DNA of 64,000 bases from Richelia sp. SL_2_1 (lineage in GTDB: Bacteria > Cyanobacteriota > Cyanobacteriia > Cyanobacteriales > Nostocaceae): assembly GCA_012033205.1 (NCBI GenBank), contig JAAUSO010000012.1:1-64000 (forward strand), read 5' to 3'. The notes beneath the pieces were generated by a model. That model was not told where the DNA came from and ran no database searches. It saw only the letters and a program-made list of their open reading frames with translations. The translations under genes and the position numbers were made by a program. This document shows, piece after piece, positions 1 through 8,178 of this stretch (its first letter is position 1; each line of letters opens with the position of its first letter).

Positions 1-437
1 GATTTGATGGGGGATAACGTTTTGCGGGCATCGAATAAATGCGGGATGTTCTCAAGGACATGAAAATTTAAACCCAATCATTTTCTATATCTTTGATAAC
101 TTGTTTCTGCATCTTTATTAATCAGCCAATTGGGATAAATTAAAATCGCATTTTTCTACGTTTAAATATTGTTAAATAAAAAATAATTATTACGTCGATC
201 AGATATTATATTTATGTGTAAATACATTAGTTAGGCTGGTATCTGTATCAAATCATTAATAAGTCATTCATACTTAACGTAAACCTACATAAGTCGTTAG
301 TTAAATAAATACTGATTATTTACGTGTACTACATAGCTTAGTTTCTATGTCTAGTGATATAGAAACCGCGTTAGAACGCCATTTATAACTATACGAAGCT
401 GCTGTTAATATTTATGCGGACACTATCTCTACTTCAA
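1..437. other. AT-rich stretch without a recognised gene
   Basis: I see no credible coding frame, tRNA or repeat here. The sequence is AT-rich with many stops in all frames. It lies downstream of the minus-strand gene that ends at 438. Confidence 0.5.
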
Positions 438-1073
438 TCAAAAATCCCAATATTCTTCCTCCCATTCCAAATCCCATCTCTCTTCATTAAATACTTTGGT
501 TGCCTGATTAATCTTCAGATCGTGTGCTGCTTTAACGCACTTTCTTGACTGCCATCCAATATTTGGATATCTTCCATATAAGTATCTAACTGCATTTTTA
601 CAATCATTAATAACTGGAATATTCAATTTTAAATAGTTCCTCAAATGTATTCCTAAGTAAATTGCTTCCATCTCATAATTCTGAAAATTATATTCTTCAA
701 ATTCAGGTGTAGAAATTATTAAGACTCTTACCCAACGCTGATTTTTATAAATTGCTTTAGCTACTACTACATTGACTTCTTGAGGTGTCCAATCATAGTT
801 TTCAATAAACTTTTCTAAACTTTTGTCGTCAAATTGATTAATATCTATACCAAGTTCGGCAAATAAATCGCTAATATCTGCTCCTTCCCAATATAATGAA
901 TACCATTCTCTAATTTCTTCAGGGCTGAAGAATTCACAAGCTTTCTCGAATGAAATTTTCTCCCAACCAGCATCACATACGATTTCGTTCCCGGTTTTGG
1001 TAATAGTAAATAACTTTTCATCTTCAAGATTCCACGGAAATTTACCTTTTTTTGAACGCTTCTTTTTTCCCAT
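438..1073 (-). CDS. Unknown protein, possible RNase-H-like C-terminal segment
   Basis: A 211-residue soluble protein. I chose the ATG at 1073 because AAGGA lies just upstream; a longer frame starts at 1088. It opens with a Lys/Arg-rich segment (KKKRSKKGK). The first 100 residues are acidic and aromatic-rich and I do not recognise them. Residues roughly 110-190 resemble an RNase HI core: strand-like VLIIS, then an E in YEMEAIYLGIHLRNYL, then a D in VINDCKNAVRYLYG, which is the arrangement seen in the E and D positions of RNase H folds. The usual first catalytic Asp is not obvious, so activity is doubtful. It lies downstream of parB in the same direction with a gap of about 250 bases, so it may not be co-transcribed. 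The RNase-H idea is inference. Confidence 0.55.
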   Translation of the reverse strand: MGKKKRSKKGKFPWNLEDEKLFTITKTGNEIVCDAGWEKISFEKACEFFSPEEIREWYSLYWEGADISDLFAELGIDINQFDDKSLEKFIENYDWTPQEVNVVVAKAIYKNQRWVRVLIISTPEFEEYNFQNYEMEAIYLGIHLRNYLKLNIPVINDCKNAVRYLYGRYPNIGWQSRKCVKAAHDLKINQATKVFNEERWDLEWEEEYWDF

Positions 1074-1320
1074 TGTCCTTGATATCAAAAGCTCACATTT
1101 AGTAGTAAAAAATTATCTAAAGTTGTATGAAACATCCTTTCCTATAAACCTCTTATAAGCCTCTGCACGGCTCATAGAAAAGCTTACATCTTTAGATACT
1201 AAAATAGTGGGATGGGGTAGCATCGTTGAAACTAATGAGTAAAAAGTATGTAATTTATTTAGAAAACTGTTTTAACTTTATCTATATTCATACACAAATT
1301 TTCGTAAGCGGTAAAAATTG
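1074..1320. other. Intergenic gap after parB
   Basis: AT-rich gap between the parB stop and the unknown protein downstream. I see no strong hairpin with a T-run and no coding frame. It may hold the promoter of the downstream gene. Confidence 0.4.
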
Positions 1321-2259
1321 CTATTCTTGAACAAGTATTTCTTCAATTTTCGCTAAAAGTTTTTCTAAACGATTCCACTTTTTCTGGTCTTCCCAAACTC
1401 GTGTCTGTTTGACTTGGCGAATTGTGTTCTCAATACGCTCTTTTCGTTCATCAGGTTCTTTAAATGGAAGTTTATCCTTCAACCGTGACTGAATTTCAGT
1501 TAAAGAAAGATTTTCAGAAATTGCTGTTTCAAGTAATTCTTTTCGTGCATCTTCACCTTTTAAGCGAGCAATAACTTTCGCTTTAGTGTATGCAATTTTT
1601 CCCTGACGTAGCACCCTTAAGACATCTTCAGGGAGATTCAATAGTGGTAAGCGGTTTTTAACGAAAGATTCCCAAGTCATTAATCCCAAACTAGCAAAAA
1701 TTTCCTCTACCATCTGTGATTCTGGATTAGGCATAACGTTATGCCTAGATTCATCTTCTTTTTCTGCGGCGTTCTTCATTTTATACAACAAAGAAGTAAT
1801 ATTTGCAACATCAGTTGACAAACGAAGTGCCAAAAGTTGCAGAATGCCTTCCGTTTCTTCTACCGGATTCAAATCTTCACGACAGAGATTTTCAATTAGA
1901 GAAAGCTGCATTGCTTCTTCATCACTGAGTTCCCGAATAACAACTGGTATTTCAGCTTTTTGAGCTTCAATAGCCGCCCGATAGCGTCGTTCACCAGCTA
2001 CCAATTCATACTTTTCGTCCGAGCGCGGACGTACTAACAGAGGTTGCAGTATTCCGTGCTGACGTACCGATTCCACCAATTCCAGCATTGCTTGTGGGTC
2101 GAAATAACGCCTTGGCTGCTCGTTAGGTAAGCGAATTAATTCTATAGAAATTATCTTCGCGGCAGCTTCCGTTTCTGTTTCTGCTTGGGAATCCCCGAAC
2201 AGAATATCCAAAGACTTCATTTGCTGATAAGGGCGATCGCGCCTATTTTTACTACTCAT
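1321..2259 (-). CDS. parB: ParB-family plasmid partition protein
   Basis: A 312-residue ParB/RepB/Spo0J-family protein, the centromere-binding partner of the ParA encoded just upstream. The N-terminal ParB domain is clear: LPNEQPRRYF (residues 44-53), HGILQPLLVRP, and the GERRYRAA box (89-96), which in CTP-dependent ParB proteins forms part of the nucleotide site. SLIENLCREDLNPVEE (120-135) follows, and then a helical DNA-binding region to about residue 250. The C-terminus is Lys/Arg/Glu-rich and probably dimerises. It is separated from parA by an ATGA overlap (2256-2259), indicating translational coupling. An insert containing MKNAAEKEDESRHNVMPNPE (about 160-180) lengthens the linker between the two conserved parts. 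The family call is secure; which parS it binds is unknown. Confidence 0.92.
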   Translation of the reverse strand: MSSKNRRDRPYQQMKSLDILFGDSQAETETEAAAKIISIELIRLPNEQPRRYFDPQAMLELVESVRQHGILQPLLVRPRSDEKYELVAGERRYRAAIEAQKAEIPVVIRELSDEEAMQLSLIENLCREDLNPVEETEGILQLLALRLSTDVANITSLLYKMKNAAEKEDESRHNVMPNPESQMVEEIFASLGLMTWESFVKNRLPLLNLPEDVLRVLRQGKIAYTKAKVIARLKGEDARKELLETAISENLSLTEIQSRLKDKLPFKEPDERKERIENTIRQVKQTRVWEDQKKWNRLEKLLAKIEEILVQE

Positions 2260-3011
2260 ATAATTTTCTCCAAACGAGAAGCAATTTTTTTCAAAATAGG
2301 CACGGCAGGGTGTTTGCGGTTTAGCACAGCCAATGGTACATGGTCTTCTGATGCATCCGCAAAGGCAGTAGAACGAGGAATTGGCGGGTAAATAACACCT
2401 ACTTGTTGTAACTGCTCTTTTATCGCTTGTAAAGTACGAGCGTCTTGAACGTTACGACCATCGTACATTGTGGGAATAAACCCAGCTATTTGTAATTTTT
2501 TATTGGGTCGCGATCGCACTCTTGCAACCGTATTCAACAATAACTCAGTTCCACAAAATGCTTTATATTGAGTTTGGATTGGAACAAGTACGTGAGTTGA
2601 TGCTACCAAGCTGATATAGCTTAAAAGCCCTAAACTAGGAGGACAGTCGATCAAAATAAAATCATATTGGTCGAGTATCGGCTCTAAAGCTTCTTTAAGC
2701 CGCATATCTCGCAAATCTGCTACTACAAGTTCTAATTCAGCAGCACTAAGGTTGATGTTAGCTGGAGCTAAATCGATGCCGTGAATATTTTCGTGAATGG
2801 GTAGTGGTGAAGAATGTAAAATCGAGTCATAAACTGTTTTCGTCAGTGAGGTAGGGTCTAAACCCATAAAAACAGTCAACGAACTTTGAGGGTCCATGTC
2901 TACTACAAGTACCTTTCGGTTACGCTCTTGTATATGATAAGCGAGATTCATAGCTAAACTTGACTTTCCTACGCCGCCTGATTGGTTAAATAGTGTAATT
3001 ACGCAAGTCAA
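2256..3011 (-). CDS. parA: ParA-family partition ATPase
   Basis: A 251-residue Walker-type partition ATPase that, in this family, binds nucleoid DNA in the ATP state and moves ParB-bound plasmid. The deviant Walker A motif SGGVGKSS is at residues 11-18, including the signature first lysine position region of the MinD/ParA group. VVDMDPQSSLT (36-46) carries the switch I Asp, and DFILIDCPPSLG is the Walker B/switch II region. There is no N-terminal DNA-binding extension, so this is a short (type Ib-like or chromosomal-like) ParA. The start is taken as TTG at 3011 because MTCVITLFNQ matches the usual family N-terminus; GGGG lies a few bases upstream. It overlaps parB by four bases. Two palindromes upstream (3092-3152) are candidates for autoregulation. 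Confidence 0.92.
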   Translation of the reverse strand: MTCVITLFNQSGGVGKSSLAMNLAYHIQERNRKVLVVDMDPQSSLTVFMGLDPTSLTKTVYDSILHSSPLPIHENIHGIDLAPANINLSAAELELVVADLRDMRLKEALEPILDQYDFILIDCPPSLGLLSYISLVASTHVLVPIQTQYKAFCGTELLLNTVARVRSRPNKKLQIAGFIPTMYDGRNVQDARTLQAIKEQLQQVGVIYPPIPRSTAFADASEDHVPLAVLNRKHPAVPILKKIASRLEKII

Positions 3012-3091
3012 TTTTTTACCCCAAAAATAATTTTTTTAAATCTTGTAGCACAGTATTTCTAAGAAAGCGCTAATAAATATTTTTGTGCCGG

Positions 3092-3121
3092 TTGTGAACG
3101 AAACTATTCGTGAAAACACAA
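3092..3121. promoter_or_regulatory. Nested inverted repeat upstream of parA
   Basis: TTGTG and ACGAA on the left pair with TTCGT and CACAA on the right around a short AT-rich centre. Its position 80-110 bases upstream of the parA start fits an operator or part of a centromere. The function is inferred from position only. Confidence 0.35.
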
Positions 3122-3140
3122 CACATAACTCTGAGGAAAC

Positions 3141-3152
3141 CCTATTAATAGG
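3141..3152. promoter_or_regulatory. Perfect 12-bp palindrome upstream of parA
   Basis: CCTATTAATAGG is a perfect palindrome. The flanks continue the symmetry with one bulge (AAAC on the left, GGTTT on the right). It sits between repA and parA, where plasmid par loci often carry operators or parS. No repeated copies were noticed nearby, so the assignment is tentative. Confidence 0.35.
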
Positions 3153-3231
3153 CGGTTTTTCGCTATCTTAGACCCAACATTGATTGTTTTATTACGATCT
3201 GGTTAACGGAAAATACTTTTTGAAGGTGGGA

Positions 3232-3986
3232 TTATTGTACCATTAACGTTACTTTATCTATCAATTCGCTAACCCAAGCTAAAGGCAATATTGATAACAA
3301 ACTACCAATAATTTTGATTTGGGTATTTATCGACGTTCCTGATAAAATCCATAACCAATAATCTTTATCTAGACATCGCTGCCATGAAAACAGTTCTGAC
3401 AATATTTCAAAGGGATTATTTTGAGCTACTACAGGCATTAGGTTTGAACCAACCGATCGAGCTTCCGCTTCCAAACTATCTTCGAGGAGGGAATTTTTAC
3501 AAGTTGTATTAAAAGGGTTTAATAGGCTTTGTAAAAGTTTGTCTAATGCTTCTCTATAATCTTTCGATATTAAGCCCACAGAGCAACCTACTTTTTGAGC
3601 TATTGCGGTATTGATGCCTCGCAATTGTGTTACACCTTCTTCAATCAACTGCTTGGCAGCCGAAGCAATTTTAAACCAAGTCTGCTCCCAACGAGAACCC
3701 GCTTCAATAGTAATATCGCAAGCTTTAACTATATAGACTGGTATCTTAAGGGGATAGTCACCTACAAAGTAAAAAGTAAGTTTTTGTTCCAGCCTTAAGT
3801 GCGATAGCGAAGCGCTGCTGCAAGCAGATCGCAAACGTCCCAAAGCCTGGTAAATTTCTGAAGAAGTAGACCAGTCTACAAAAGCCTGGAATTTTGGGTC
3901 ATTAGAAACTGTAGGCTCAAAGTAAGGTATAACATCATTTTCTTCTTCCACTGGTTCTTTTATTTCAATGGGTATTTTTACTTTAG
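3232..3986 (-). CDS. C-terminal part of CyRepA1-type replication protein, frame 3 of a frameshifted gene
   Basis: An open frame of about 250 codons whose own first ATG is at 3951. It runs open further upstream (KVKIPIEIKEPVEEEND), in register with the end of the preceding fragment if one base is added at 3987-3990, so I read it as the C-terminal third of the replication protein. It contains a helix-turn-helix-like stretch, IAQKVGCSVGLISKDYREAL (about residues 115-134 from the ATG), which may bind the plasmid origin. The peptide SACSSASLS is encoded by a 32-bp GC-rich palindromic repeat (3801-3832), typical of cyanobacterial dispersed repeats and apparently absorbed in frame. As a separate protein it would lack the helicase core. 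The join is inferred from frame analysis. Confidence 0.6.
3801..3832. repeat. 32-bp GC-rich palindromic dispersed repeat inside repA
   Basis: It starts GCGATAGCGAAGCGCT and ends GCAGATCGC, so its outer ends are complementary. It is the same length and design as the elements at 31427-31458 and 55307-55338. It lies inside a coding frame and encodes a Ser/Ala/Cys-rich peptide. Confidence 0.6.
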
Positions 3987-4454
3987 TTTTCCAGATTCGA
4001 TGCTACGTCCCGTTAAGGTAATATACAATATTTCCAAATATCCTAGATTACAAAAGGGAATGCCTATGGAAGCTAAGGCATCTACTCTACAGAAATCGTT
4101 GCTACCACGCGAATCAATAAACCAAGCCCCATCTGCTGATTCTTTATGACATTTCCAATCAATAAATTTTATAGATGAATGCCTTTGTTGTAACTCTTGT
4201 TTTAATGCTGCTACTCGGGTTTGGGAAAGTGTGCTGCGTTCCTTTCCTAGATGTCCCAAACCAATAATTTGAACTATTTCTAGATTTTGAGTAGAAGGAA
4301 CTTCTTGCTCAACCGTTAAAATTTCCCATTCCTCAATATTTATCCACCAAGATAAATACTCAGTCGTAGCTGTTGCATCTAAATAAACGTTCCAAGCAGA
4401 AGATGTAGCAACTTCGCTGTGGCGCTCGTTACGAGTGTAGATAAATAGTTTACC
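3978..4454 (-). CDS. Middle part of CyRepA1-type replication protein, frame 2 of a frameshifted gene
   Basis: This stretch is open in one frame. Its only internal ATG is at 4259, but the frame upstream of that reads smoothly as GKLFIYTRNERHSEVATS and then NVYLDATATTEYL, which looks like a helicase-type motif continuing the large N-terminal part. It therefore joins the preceding piece if one base is restored in the A-run at 4455-4458. At its other end it joins the C-terminal piece if one base is restored at 3987-3990. Domain continuity is what I see; that the ancestral product is one protein of about 1,246 residues is inference. On its own the piece after 4259 would be a 93-residue fragment with no clear function. 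Confidence 0.6.
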   Translation of the reverse strand, partial: GKLFIYTRNERHSEVATSSAWNVYLDATATTEYLSWWINIEEWEILTVEQEVPSTQNLEIVQIIGLGHLGKERSTLSQTRVAALKQELQQRHSSIKFIDWKCHKESADGAWFIDSRGSNDFCRVDALASIGIPFCNLGYLEILYITLTGRSIESGKLK

Positions 4455-6970
4455 TTTTCAATGCGTAATGCTCCATTACGCTGTTTACCCCAGACTTGCA
4501 AAAATGGTATAAACCAATTAAGAATAATATCTTGCTTGAATTTCTCAATTATTTCCGAAGTTTTATCACCAAATCTTTTTCGTATTTTACTAGGAAGATC
4601 GGCAAGGCTTGAACCATACTCACTGGTAGTATTAAGTATTTCCTCTAACTTAGGATATAAAGTCTCGGTTGCAATACCAATAATTTCATCTAAATTATCT
4701 GGTGGTTCCGGTAATAACTCCCTTACTGCTGCATCGTTCCAACCGTGCAATGGTTGTTTGATTTCTCCATTTAAGCATTGACGTAGAATCATCCACAGGT
4801 TGATTAACTGAGCATTAACTTCGGGGTAGTATATTGACAGTTCAGCTACTACTCGGTCAATATCTGATAATTGTGTTGCAACACAACTAATGGGCTGTAC
4901 TGTTCGCATTACTTCATCCCAAAAGTTACCACAGTTTTCCCATTGATAATCTTCAATTTGAGGGGCGCTGTCAGGATGGGCGCGAATGCGGTCGTGTTTT
5001 AGAGTTTCTCTTCGCAATGAACGATGTCCAAATCCTTTTCCATAAGCAGAGCTACAAGCTTCTTTTAAATGACAGGTAGCACAAATTGGATTGTTTACAC
5101 CATCAATATCAATATTTTTTTCTCGCGCAACTGCGAAAATCTTGCTTCGATGACAGTTACCGTGAGTTGATGCTTTTTCTCCTTGAACGGGCCATCTTAA
5201 ATATTTTTTACCGCTAGGTGTTGTGTCCCATACCATGCCATCGTTACGAACATCCATATAGGCATAATTCTGCTCGACGGTTTGTGTAGTTATGTTTCTA
5301 GCATGGGAGGTAAAGTACCATAATTTTTCTACTCCAAATGCCATTGGAGTTGCTAAACCTGCATCATGACTTTTGAATGTACCAGTGGGGCTTTTATCTA
5401 GGATGTGCTTCCATCCCGCCGCAATCGCTTCTTTTAAAACTTGCCAGCGTTGTCCTTGTTTAAAGATGATTTTAGGAGGATGAACACAAGCATCTATTGC
5501 AGGTAGTTTTCCTGGTTTATAATTGATAAATTCAGGTAGATTTTTAGCTTTATTTCTTTCTTTTTCCGTTGGAGACTCCCCAAATCCTTTCTTAGGTCTA
5601 TATCGTTCAATTGTTCTACGCAGCCATAGCTTAAGTTTGTAGAGCATTCCCCACTCGCGTTCCGACTGCGCTAAGTGCTTTTGAATGGATTCAGGGCATA
5701 GTGCAAAAAAGTCTTCCGGTCTTAAAGTAGTGTTTTCCCAAGTTACTACCACTTTATAATCGCTTTTACGGAAAGTTTGAATATTTTGATAGTATGAATG
5801 AACTGCTTTACTGTTATTAATTACATTTGATTCTGGACGTAATTCAACCTGTTTGTCTGAAATTTGATGAAAGCATTTTAATTTCAGTAATTTTCGGATT
5901 TGGTTTGCTTGATGGCATTTTAATAAGAAAATACCACTTGTCTGCAATTGAATTTCATTTTGACGATTGGCAGCTAGCAATTCGTCAATATCTGAATGTT
6001 TTTTATTATGCCATTGTCCCCAGCAACCTACACTTACTCGATAGCGCCATTTCTGACAAGAGTAAATAGTTGCCTCATTAGCTTTAGTAATAAGGGGATT
6101 ATCAATTGCTCCAGCATCGGGCATCAACCTAATTTCTTTTACGCGAAACTGCTTCAGATAATCTTTGAGGGTCTTTTTTCCGTATCTAGCTGCACCCGCA
6201 GTTCCGATAACTGCGATATCAGTTCGTCCTTGTCTCCATAAAAACATGGCTACAAGTAATGATTTTAATGCTCCTTCACAAAGAATGACTGTTTTAATTT
6301 TTTTAGCGTTGGGGTGCTTCCAGCAAAATAGCGGTAGTTCTTCATTAGGTAATTGTGGTCCGTTTCCCCCATCTTTGTTACTACTTAACCAAACATATTT
6401 AGGTTTATTCCTCAAAGTAGCAATCTGCATACCCGTAATATGTCCGTCTGGTGAGAGAGCCGTAATCACAAATCCCGGCATTCCTAACAGCTTTCCTGTC
6501 ATTGAGACACCCGGAAGAGTTGAGTGAATACCATCAGGTGCATAAGTACCCGGTTTCCAAGTTCTTACCCATCCCAAAGCTTCCAACCAGTTTATTTCTT
6601 TGATAGTTAGCTGCCTGTCTTCATGGAGGTGAGAAGAATGTTGCAGCGAAAGAGTTTTCGTACATTCTTGAAGTATTGAACGGAAATCGCGATCGCGTTC
6701 GGGAATGGATAGTAGATTTTTCTGCTTGACATAATGTTGTCTCCGTGTGTCTCTTTTACTTTCTGTTGTGAGATAGGCGTTACTATCAACGCTCGCAAAC
6801 AAACCGCCCATATCGTTACGCAGTAACGCAATGAAACGATAGCCTGCTGGTGCATCATGTTGGCTGAAACTACGCAAGCACTCAATTAAGGAGTTTTCTC
6901 TAATAGCGCAGCCGTGAGTTTTATTGCAGATGGGACAGGGGAAGCCCTTGCTAGTGTACTGGCGTTTCAT
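4379..6970 (-). CDS. N-terminal part of CyRepA1-family plasmid replication protein, frameshifted
   Basis: A 863-residue frame from the ATG at 6970. It opens with a zinc-ribbon-like CPIC...C set (first 35 residues). A toprim-like DUF3854 region follows at about 130-330 (VILCEGALKSLL, LMPDAGA, DIDELL), then a helicase-type P-loop region with DKSPTGTFKSHDAG at about 525. The last glycine normally found before the K of Walker A is Phe here. A Cys cluster (CATCHLKEAC) near 630 may bind metal or an Fe-S cluster. The last 18 or so residues (VNYLSTLV...) are out-of-frame reading after a lost base at 4455-4458; the true continuation is in the next two pieces. CyRepA1 proteins combine primase-like and helicase-like parts to start plasmid replication. 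Family call good; function of this copy uncertain. Confidence 0.75.
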   Translation of the reverse strand: MKRQYTSKGFPCPICNKTHGCAIRENSLIECLRSFSQHDAPAGYRFIALLRNDMGGLFASVDSNAYLTTESKRDTRRQHYVKQKNLLSIPERDRDFRSILQECTKTLSLQHSSHLHEDRQLTIKEINWLEALGWVRTWKPGTYAPDGIHSTLPGVSMTGKLLGMPGFVITALSPDGHITGMQIATLRNKPKYVWLSSNKDGGNGPQLPNEELPLFCWKHPNAKKIKTVILCEGALKSLLVAMFLWRQGRTDIAVIGTAGAARYGKKTLKDYLKQFRVKEIRLMPDAGAIDNPLITKANEATIYSCQKWRYRVSVGCWGQWHNKKHSDIDELLAANRQNEIQLQTSGIFLLKCHQANQIRKLLKLKCFHQISDKQVELRPESNVINNSKAVHSYYQNIQTFRKSDYKVVVTWENTTLRPEDFFALCPESIQKHLAQSEREWGMLYKLKLWLRRTIERYRPKKGFGESPTEKERNKAKNLPEFINYKPGKLPAIDACVHPPKIIFKQGQRWQVLKEAIAAGWKHILDKSPTGTFKSHDAGLATPMAFGVEKLWYFTSHARNITTQTVEQNYAYMDVRNDGMVWDTTPSGKKYLRWPVQGEKASTHGNCHRSKIFAVAREKNIDIDGVNNPICATCHLKEACSSAYGKGFGHRSLRRETLKHDRIRAHPDSAPQIEDYQWENCGNFWDEVMRTVQPISCVATQLSDIDRVVAELSIYYPEVNAQLINLWMILRQCLNGEIKQPLHGWNDAAVRELLPEPPDNLDEIIGIATETLYPKLEEILNTTSEYGSSLADLPSKIRKRFGDKTSEIIEKFKQDIILNWFIPFLQVWGKQRNGALRIEKVNYLSTLVTSATAKLLHLLLGTFI

Positions 6971-7126
6971 TAGCAAAAAATCTTTGTATGGATTTTAAAG
7001 TGGCTAGTCCCGGAATTTGCCTTAATTACAATAACATTCGTGTTTTTTGCTGTTTTTAGTACTAATTGCGAGAAACCCGACTAGTACCAAATGCTGTAAC
7101 CCTTGTAAATCAGGTATTTCATAAAA

Positions 7127-7158
7127 TAATGTCACCGCTAGAGGTAGTAATGTCACCG
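7127..7158. repeat. Iteron-like direct repeat pair
   Basis: Two exact copies of TAATGTCACCG start 21 bases apart, which is two helical turns. This is a spacing typical of Rep-binding iterons. They lie about 150 bases upstream of the replication gene. Confidence 0.4.
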
Positions 7159-7831
7159 TGAGGGGGCGTTACTTAATAGTTCTTTACTTAAGTGATAAAC
7201 GCTGAAATTAAGTATATATAAGCTTTATAGGGTTTTACCTTTTTGTACTCTCACACAAAAAGTACTAAAAAAAATTTTCAATCCACAGTATTAGTGATAT
7301 TCTTCGTGAGATTTTTTTACTATTATTTATTAGTGCAAAACTTCAAAACATAAGCAAGGTGAGCATTTCACGCATTCAATATTATTTGGTATCAATCAAC
7401 CGAGCTCAATTTTTCTAGTCGTGCGAAAATTTTCTTGACAAGTTGCTTTTTATGTTAAATAATGACCTGAAAGCATTGAAGAGCAAGACTTTGCGCTTAA
7501 ATGGGTTGCTTACAATTCTTATTAAAAATTCAACTTTGTTAATAGTGTTTTTTGAAGCGTGTAGCAGTATTTGCCATGACATAAATGTTCACATTGACTG
7601 ATACTGGATAGCAGTATCAAAAATCTGAAAAGCTTTTTATCGATTAAAATAATTAGTTGTTTCGATTCTTCAGTACTTAGTATACTAAAAATACAATTGA
7701 ACAAGCCCGATGAAAGAAAAAATAGCGCGAATTGACTTGTTGGGAACGGCACCTTAATACCGTTTCATAATATACAAGTGGCGTGAAGACAGGCTTAGAA
7801 TTAACTAATTAAAACCTTCATTACTAAAAGC

Positions 7832-7895
7832 CCGCCTCTACGCCGCTTCGCTATATGTTCTTCGGACACGCTGAGACGCACTTCGTGAGCGCGAA
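7832..7895. repeat. GC-rich dispersed-repeat-like patch
   Basis: A block containing CCGCTTCGCTATATGTTC and CTTCGGACACGCTGAGACG resembles the GC-rich short repeats common in filamentous cyanobacteria. It contrasts sharply with the AT-rich flanks. I see no coding potential. Confidence 0.4.
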
Positions 7896-8178
7896 CAAAT
7901 AATAGTTCAATTCTTAAATATAAATAAACTTATTTAACGTTCGGGATATGGATTCAGAAACTTTGATAATTTTAGAATTAGATGTTTGCGAAAGGAGACA
8001 TTTCAGCTATTAGTTTGACATACTAAATACTAAAGAGTCATTTTTTTTTAATAGTAACTATTTTTTGAAATCTTAAATTTTTATAAAAATATCTTAAATA
8101 AGATATTTGTTAATCAAACAATAAAGCCTACAATTTATTATAAAAAAATGATATTGATATTAATTAGAATACTCAAAA

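Larger units (their letters stand above)
6971..8178. other. Intergenic region upstream of repA, candidate replication origin
   Basis: About 1.2 kb between two minus-strand genes without a convincing gene. It is strongly AT-rich towards 8000-8180. Near the repA side it carries the direct repeat TAATGTCACCG twice (7127, 7148) at 21-base spacing and two TTACTTAA elements (about 7169 and 7184). A GC-rich repeat-like patch lies at 7837-7895. The combination of iteron-like repeats, an AT-rich stretch and a neighbouring rep gene suggests oriV; this is inference. Confidence 0.4.

Noticed and set aside
3987-3990. Programmed ribosomal frameshift at the A4 run
   Set aside because: The run is short, no pseudoknot was seen, and three other genes show the same missing-A pattern, so a common sequencing or mutational cause is simpler.
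7522-7752. 76-codon minus-strand frame in the repA upstream region
   Set aside because: Hydrophobic low-complexity translation, no family features, inside an AT-rich candidate origin region. Probably non-coding.
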